A DNA stretch of 64,000 nucleotides, taken from NCBI GenBank assembly GCA_034522075.1, contig JAXHLO010000025.1, positions 62,001 through 126,000 of the forward strand, given 5' to 3'. The notes under the pieces were generated by a model. The model was not told where the DNA came from. It ran no database searches and was given only the letters and a program-made list of their open reading frames with translations. This stretch comes from UBA7803 sp034522075. GTDB taxonomy: Bacteria; Pseudomonadota; Gammaproteobacteria; Pseudomonadales; Azotimanducaceae. Position numbers and translations under genes: made by a program. Below, in pieces: positions 58,936 to 64,000 of this stretch; the stretch's first letter is position 1, and every line of letters begins with the position of its first letter.

Positions 58936-60391
58936 ATGCACGATCTGATCATCCGCAACGCCACCATTGTCGACGGAACCGGGACGCCCGGGTTCTGCGG
59001 CGACGTCGTGGTCGACGGCGGCCGAATCGCAGCCGTGACAAGCGCCAACGAAAGCACCGGCAAAGCGCGCCGGGTCGTGGCAGCCCAGGGCGACCTGCTC
59101 ACCCCCGGCTTCGTCGATATCCACACCCATTACGACGGGCAGGTGTGCTGGGACAAGCAGGTCACCCCGAGCAGCTGGCATGGCGTCACCTCCATCGTCA
59201 TGGGCAACTGCGGCGTAGGCTTCGCACCGGTCCGGCCGGGCAGCGAGAACGAGCTGGTGGCGCTCATGGAAAGCGTGGAGGATATTCCCGGCACTGCACT
59301 GCACGAAGGCATCCCCTGGGGCTGGGAGAGCTTCGAAGACTATCTCGACAGCATCGATACGCCCTATACCGTGGACGTCGGCACCCAGGTGCCTCATGTC
59401 GCCATCCGGCATTATGTGATGGGTGAGCGGTGCTACGACGACGCCACCCCGGAAGACATGGAAGCGATGCGGGCCATCACCCGGCGGGCTCTCGAAGCCG
59501 GCGCACTGGGCTTCTCTACTTCGCGCTTCTACGGCCATCTGGACAAGGCCGGCAACCTGGTTCCCGGCACCCGCGCCAGCGCCGCCGAGATGAAAGCCAT
59601 CGGCGCCGCATTCGCAGGTCTCGGCCGCGGCACCATGGAGTTCGTCTCCGACTCGCTCTCCGACCCGGAAGAGCTGGCCTGGATCGAGCACATTGCGCGC
59701 ACCACCAACTGCACGATCACCCCGCTGGTGACCGCCGGCCCGGCACCGATCTGGGCGCTGGCAGAAAAGCTGCATGAGGAAGGTTTCAAACTGCGACCCC
59801 AGGTAGGTGCCCGCCCGGCCTCCATACTCATGACCCTGGACGGCACCATCAATCCCATGCGTCAGTTTCCGGCGTACCGGGAAATTCACGAGCTGCCGCT
59901 GGAACAACGCCGCGCACGGTTGAAAGATCCGGCCTTCCGGGCGCGCGTGCTGGCCGACGAACCGATGCTGCCAGCCAACCAGGATGCCGTGCGGTTTCGG
60001 GCTCTCCGACGGCGGCGCCCATTGCGGCGTGCTGGTCGACGCCAGCGTGCCCACCTACATGCTGAGCTACTTCACCCGGGACCGCGTGCGCGGGCCCAGG
60101 CTGCCGCTGGAATTCGTGGTGCACAAGCTCACCCGCGACTCGGCGGAAGTCTACGGTCTGCGCGACCGCGGCGTCATCGCGCCGGGATATATGGCGGACC
60201 TGAACCTGATCGACTATGACGTCCTCAAGCTGCACCAGCCGGAGATGGTCTACGATCTGCCTGCCGGCGGAAAGCGGCTGGTGCAGAAGGCCGACGGTTA
60301 TCGGCTGACCATCAAAGCCGGCGTGGTTACGTTCGAGAACGGCACCCCTACCGGCGCACTGCCGGGCAGACTGCTGCGGGGCCACGCCTGA
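58936..60391 (+). pseudogene. Amidohydrolase (N-acyl-D-amino acid deacylase type), internal deletion and frameshift
   Basis: The N-terminal ~345 residues are normal (DLIIRNATIVDGTGTPGF, metal site GFVDIHTHYDGQVCWDK, NCGVGFAPVRPG, GALGFSTSRFYGHL). Then, near 59985, the frame changes. The rest resumes at GFGLSDGGAHCGVLVDASVPTYML and runs to a normal C-terminus (ADLNLIDYD, VYDLPAGGKRL). Relatives are ~570-590 residues; here about 90-100 are missing. Family members cleave N-acyl-D-amino acids. The loss probably kills activity unless the junction is an assembly error. Confidence 0.8.
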
Positions 60392-60524
60392 AACGAGCTG
60401 CGCTTTCGATCGTCATGACCTGCACTACCGTCACCATATCATCACAGTATTGTCAGAAAAGATTAACGTCCGCCGCGTAGCTTGACTCCCGCTTCTTGTT
60501 CGACAAACCAAATCGGGAGGGCTG

Positions 60525-62417
60525 ATGACTAACGGCAGATTTTTCTGGGTGCTGCTGGCGGGTATGCTGACGCTGGCTGGCTGTGAAGACGGTGACGACG
60601 GCGCCGCAGGTGCTGCTGGCCCGGAGGGCCCGGCCGGACCCTCTGGCCCGGCCGGTGAAAATGCCACGGATCGAACCATTGCCCTGACCTTCCTCGGCCG
60701 CGGCAGCAATCCCGACACCGAATTCGACGAGAGCGCGGCGGAAATCGCGGCCTACGATCCCAACACCCAGCGGCTGTTCGTGGTAAACGCCCAATCCGGC
60801 ACGGTGGACATCTTCTCCCTGGCGGCGCCTGCCGCGCCGACCTTCGACTCCACACTGGACGTGGCCGGTGACGTGGCGGCCAATGTCGCAGCCGTTGCTT
60901 CAGTAGACGATCTAGGCGCCGCCAACAGCGTCGACGTGCACCCGGCGAGCGACACCATTGCCGTAGCCATCGAAGCCGACCCCAAACAGCAACCGGGCTA
61001 CGTGGCATTTTATCAGGCCAGCGACGGCACGTTTCTGTCGGCCGTGCAGGCGGGGGCCCTGCCGGATATGTTGACTTTCACCGCGGATGGCAGCCGGGTC
61101 GTAGTCGCCAACGAGGGCGAGCCCAACGGCGCCTACGACGACGACCCGGAAGGCAGCATCAGCATCATCGACGTCTCCGGCGGGGCCAGCACGGTGACCG
61201 ATGCCGATGTCGGCACGGCCGACTTCACTGCCTTCAACGGTCAGGATCTCGGCGACGTGCGCATCTTCGGACCCAGTGCCACAGTGGCCCAGGACCTTGA
61301 GCCGGAGTACGTGTCCCTCGACCCGGATGCCACCACAGCCTATGTGGCGCTGCAGGAAAACAACGCCATCGCCGTAGTAGACCTGGCAACAGCTACCGTC
61401 ACGGACATCTGGTCTCTGGGTTTCAAGGATCATCGTTTGCCGCGCAATGCACTGGACGCTGCCGACCGAGACGATGCGATCAACATTCGCAACTGGCCGG
61501 TTTTCGGCATGTTCATGCCGGACGCCATCGCCGCTTACGAGTTCAACGGCCAGACGTATCTCGTCACGGCCAACGAGGGCGATGCCCGTGAGTACTTCGA
61601 CGAAAGCATCACCACACAAGCCGCCTGTGACGCAGCAGGCGGTTTCGACTTCGATGACGACGACGGCTGCCTGATCTTCATCGACGAGTTTGACATCGAA
61701 GATCTGCTCGATACTGGCTCCGTCATCGATCTACCGGATGCGGACGTCGCGTCCTATCTTGTGGATGCAGACTTCGATGGTGACGTCGACGAAGACGATC
61801 TGAACACCGATGCCTCTCTCGCCCGGTTCGCGGTCACCACCACGAACGGCGAGACCGCCGGCTGCGATATTACCGACGGGCAGGCTTTCGCCAACGGCAC
61901 GGCCACTTGTCTATTCGAGGCGCTGTACGGATTCGGCGGTCGCTCCTTCTCGATATTCAATGCCGATACCCGGCAGCGGGTATTCGACTCCGGCGGCGAC
62001 TTCGAGACGATCACTGCCGAGCGCCTCGGCGCTGACTTCAACTCGGACAACGACGAGGTGGGCGGCGACTCGCGCAGCGACGCCAAAGGCCCCGAGCCGG
62101 AAGCCGTGACGCTGGCACGGATCGACGGCCGCACCTACGCATTCATCGGCCTGGAGCGGGTGGGCGGAATCTTAGTCTATGACGTGTCGGTGCCGGAGGA
62201 TGCGAGCTTCGTGCAATACATCACCTCCCGTGATTTCACAGTGGTCGACGACGACCAATTGGAGGCCACGTTCCAGGACAATGACCTGGGCCCGGAGTCG
62301 ATCACGTTCATCGCCGAAGAAGACAGCCCCAACGGCGAAGCTCTGATCGTCGTGGCCCACGAGGTCAGCGGCACCTTAGCTACCTTTCAGGTGAACGCCA
62401 TAGAGATCTCGCAGTAA
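60525..62417 (+). CDS. Choice-of-anchor I domain lipoprotein with short collagen-like segment
   Basis: A 630-residue lipoprotein. The lipobox LAGC (Cys ~20) is followed by a short Gly-X-Y run (GPEGPAGPSGPAG) and then a long propeller-like choice-of-anchor I domain: FLGRGSNPDTEFDESAAEIAAYDP, LFVVNAQSGTVDIFSL, MLTFTADGSRVVVANEGEPN, YLVTANEGDAREYFDE and the final EPEAVTLARIDGRTYAFIGLERVGGILVYD. Such proteins are often secreted or phosphatase-like surface proteins. CGGGAGGG precedes the ATG. The Asp-rich loops suggest calcium binding. Confidence 0.88.
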   Translation: MTNGRFFWVLLAGMLTLAGCEDGDDGAAGAAGPEGPAGPSGPAGENATDRTIALTFLGRGSNPDTEFDESAAEIAAYDPNTQRLFVVNAQSGTVDIFSLAAPAAPTFDSTLDVAGDVAANVAAVASVDDLGAANSVDVHPASDTIAVAIEADPKQQPGYVAFYQASDGTFLSAVQAGALPDMLTFTADGSRVVVANEGEPNGAYDDDPEGSISIIDVSGGASTVTDADVGTADFTAFNGQDLGDVRIFGPSATVAQDLEPEYVSLDPDATTAYVALQENNAIAVVDLATATVTDIWSLGFKDHRLPRNALDAADRDDAINIRNWPVFGMFMPDAIAAYEFNGQTYLVTANEGDAREYFDESITTQAACDAAGGFDFDDDDGCLIFIDEFDIEDLLDTGSVIDLPDADVASYLVDADFDGDVDEDDLNTDASLARFAVTTTNGETAGCDITDGQAFANGTATCLFEALYGFGGRSFSIFNADTRQRVFDSGGDFETITAERLGADFNSDNDEVGGDSRSDAKGPEPEAVTLARIDGRTYAFIGLERVGGILVYDVSVPEDASFVQYITSRDFTVVDDDQLEATFQDNDLGPESITFIAEEDSPNGEALIVVAHEVSGTLATFQVNAIEISQ

Positions 62418-62444
62418 CGGTCATTCGCCGTAGAACATGAGGCT

Positions 62445-63095
62445 CTACTTGCAGGCCTTGAAACGCAGACGCGTGTAGTCGGCTGTCCAGGTTCCATCTT
62501 CGGCGCAAAGCGCTGGCCTGACACGGTTACGGACGTCTTCGAGATAGGCCTGCCTCTCGGCAACCGGAAGCACGGCGGCAAAGGTTCCGGCAAACGTTTC
62601 CAGAAAGCCCAGGATATCGCCCGGCAGCCGTGTCGGGCGGGGAATGACCTCGATGTAGTCAACGCGGAAACCGGCACGGGTCAGGCGTTCCTCGTACTCC
62701 TGCGCCGTCGGAAAATACCAGGGACTTGCCGCACCTCCATCGTACCCGCGCGTATCGAGCTCACTCACCAGAGCGTCATGAATCGTCTCGATGTTTTTGT
62801 GACCGCCGCATTCGGCAACGAACCGCCCGCCAGGCTTGAGCGCAGCAGAAACCTTCTCAATGACCCGATCAGCATCCTTGATCCAGTGGAGAACAGCATT
62901 GCTGAACACGGCATCGAACTCCGCGTGAAAATCCATCTGGGCGGCATCTGTCAGGCTGACGTTCAGGCCGGACTTCCGGGCTGCATCCACGAGGTCCGGA
63001 GGCGGGTCGAGCAGCTCGACTACCGGCATCCCCAGATCGCTGACGAACCGGGCATTACGATCATAGGCCTCGGCGTTCCAGGTCTGACTAGCCAT
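62445..63095 (-). CDS. Class I methyltransferase lacking the SAM-binding motif I
   Basis: A 216-residue relative of trans-aconitate-type methyltransferases. The start WNAEAYDRNARFVSDLGMPVVELL and the later parts (FDAVFSNAVLHWIKDADRVI, LKPGGRFVAECGGHKNIETI, SPWYFPTAQEYEERL, DGTWTADYTRLRFKA) are conserved. The expected 30 or so residues carrying the glycine-rich GxGxG loop are missing: LDPPPDLVDAARKSG follows directly. The deletion is in frame. The protein probably cannot bind SAM normally. Confidence 0.8.
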   Translation of the reverse strand: MASQTWNAEAYDRNARFVSDLGMPVVELLDPPPDLVDAARKSGLNVSLTDAAQMDFHAEFDAVFSNAVLHWIKDADRVIEKVSAALKPGGRFVAECGGHKNIETIHDALVSELDTRGYDGGAASPWYFPTAQEYEERLTRAGFRVDYIEVIPRPTRLPGDILGFLETFAGTFAAVLPVAERQAYLEDVRNRVRPALCAEDGTWTADYTRLRFKACK

Positions 63096-63155
63096 TGATC
63101 TGTAGCCTGTATCGCCTTCGCCCGGTGCCGGGAGGCGCGCAGCGAATGCTGCCGC

Positions 63156-64000
63156 TCATGGCTTGCCGACCGCCTGAACCAGGGCCTCGAGGAAGGCGTC
63201 CTGCAGCGTCCAGTCGGCATCCCGGCTGGCGTGCGGGCGGGCGCTGTGCAGGGCGATCACCACCTCATGCCGCGGATCGATATAGATGCTCTGGCCAAAA
63301 ATGCCGCTCGCCTCGAAAGCTCCGTTGTCGTTCAGCCACCAGAAGTAGCCGTAGCCAGCGAAGCCCTTCGATGGGCTTGTGGATTCGCTCATCCACCCTT
63401 CGGGCAGGATCCGTGTGCCGTCCGGCAGCACGCCCCCGCTGAGGGCGAACATTCCCAGCCGCCCGTAGTCGCGCAGCGTTGCACTGATGCAGCAGCCGCC
63501 GAACTCGCCGCCTCCGGGCTCGGTGAGCTGCCAGTAAGCGTCGGCCTCCATGCCGAAGGGCTGCCAGATCTTCTCCGCAAGGTAGGTCGAGAGATTGTTG
63601 CCGATAGCTGAGCGCAACAGCGTGCCGGCCAGATTCGTTTCTGCGGTGTTGTAATTGAACACCTCGCCGGGCTCGGCTGTCCGAGGTTTGTCGCCCAGAT
63701 AGTCGTAAAGGCTCAGGGTATCGTAGGTCGCCTGAGCGACGTCGGATTCCGGGTCTGCATAGTCCTCGTTCCAGGCCACCCCGGAGGCCATCTGCAGAAG
63801 GTCGCGGATGCTCGCCTGAGCGTAGGCCGAATCCGCCAGACGCGGCAGATAGTCCGTCACCTTCTCCTCCACGCTGTCGATGTAACCCTCGTGGATGGCT
63901 GCACCGAAGAGCATGGCCACTACGGACTTGGCAACCGAGAAGGATATCCACCGGGTATTTTCGTCATTGCCCAGGGTGTAGCGCTCGTAGACGATACGGC
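63156..64000 (-). CDS. Beta-lactamase-related serine hydrolase, 5' end outside the window
   Basis: The visible ~280 residues continue upstream beyond base 64000. FSVAKS holds the catalytic SxxK. FNYNTAETN gives the Tyr-x-Asn-like second motif. The C-terminal GFAGYGYFWWLNDN and VVIALHSARP complete the penicillin-binding/esterase fold. Members of this group include esterases and D-amino-peptidases. The stop is at 63156, just after the methyltransferase gene on the same strand. Confidence 0.85.
   Translation of the reverse strand, partial: RIVYERYTLGNDENTRWISFSVAKSVVAMLFGAAIHEGYIDSVEEKVTDYLPRLADSAYAQASIRDLLQMASGVAWNEDYADPESDVAQATYDTLSLYDYLGDKPRTAEPGEVFNYNTAETNLAGTLLRSAIGNNLSTYLAEKIWQPFGMEADAYWQLTEPGGGEFGGCCISATLRDYGRLGMFALSGGVLPDGTRILPEGWMSESTSPSKGFAGYGYFWWLNDNGAFEASGIFGQSIYIDPRHEVVIALHSARPHASRDADWTLQDAFLEALVQAVGKP

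Noticed and set aside
60400..60470. Possible Pho box upstream of the choice-of-anchor I gene
   Set aside because: Only one half resembles CTGTCAT and the spacing is wrong; not enough to claim phosphate control.

Overview
The window reads as chromosomal DNA from a high-GC gammaproteobacterium. The evidence is the set of families present: a Blc-type lipocalin, OmpA-family proteins, a CYP153-like P450, an MsnO8-type flavin monooxygenase, DUF2288, and an ECF sigma factor paired with a Ser/Thr kinase. No rRNA or tRNA gene and no CRISPR array was seen, so placement below class level (for example near Woeseiales, Steroidobacterales or Nevskiales) is only a guess. Many genes are broken. Some carry several single-base frameshifts. 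Others lack an internal block of conserved core sequence. In between lie very long undisturbed genes.

Layout. 0-9.3 kb: envelope proteins, mostly damaged (endonuclease/exonuclease/phosphatase fold gene, small beta-barrel, BON lipoprotein, DUF2254 membrane protein, Ig-like/DUF3494 lipoprotein, OmpA protein with two OmpA domains, DUF4143 ATPase tail). 9.5-12.8 kb: a large lipoprotein with cadherin-like and FG-GAP repeats. 13-21.6 kb: a sigma/kinase module, with an ECF sigma factor and a TPR Ser/Thr kinase flanked by a secreted low-complexity protein on one side and a beta-barrel plus secreted protein on the other. Three matching 30-31 nt elements in this module look like promoters for one sigma factor. 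21.9-24.3 kb: a visibly less GC-rich insert (MddA-like methyltransferase, GFA-family protein, LysR regulator).

24.7-34.4 kb: a signalling island. Two paralogous soluble histidine kinases with an N-terminal DUF433 domain face away from each other around a GH13 alpha-glucosidase and mobile-element debris. A membrane hybrid histidine kinase and a CadC-like TPR regulator follow. 34.3-35.6 kb: nested mobile debris, namely a group II intron 5' half lying in an IS3-type transposase fragment and running into the end of the CadC-like gene. 36-40 kb: a DUF1499 lipoprotein, then pseudogenes (formamidase fragment, PD40 propeller protein, second CadC-like regulator).

40-64 kb: metabolism and envelope. 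This part holds a PHP phosphoesterase, CYP153-like P450, flavin monooxygenase, DUF350/transglutaminase pair, permease, OmpA-like protein, lipocalin/DUF2288 pair, dicarboxylate symporter, MAPEG protein, a very large propeller histidine kinase, a Baeyer-Villiger-type monooxygenase, an internally deleted amidohydrolase, a choice-of-anchor I lipoprotein, a methyltransferase lacking its SAM-binding loop, and a serine hydrolase cut by the window end. The oxygenases together suggest oxidation of alkanes, ketones or other lipophilic substrates. The kinases and regulators suggest a strain with heavy investment in environmental sensing.
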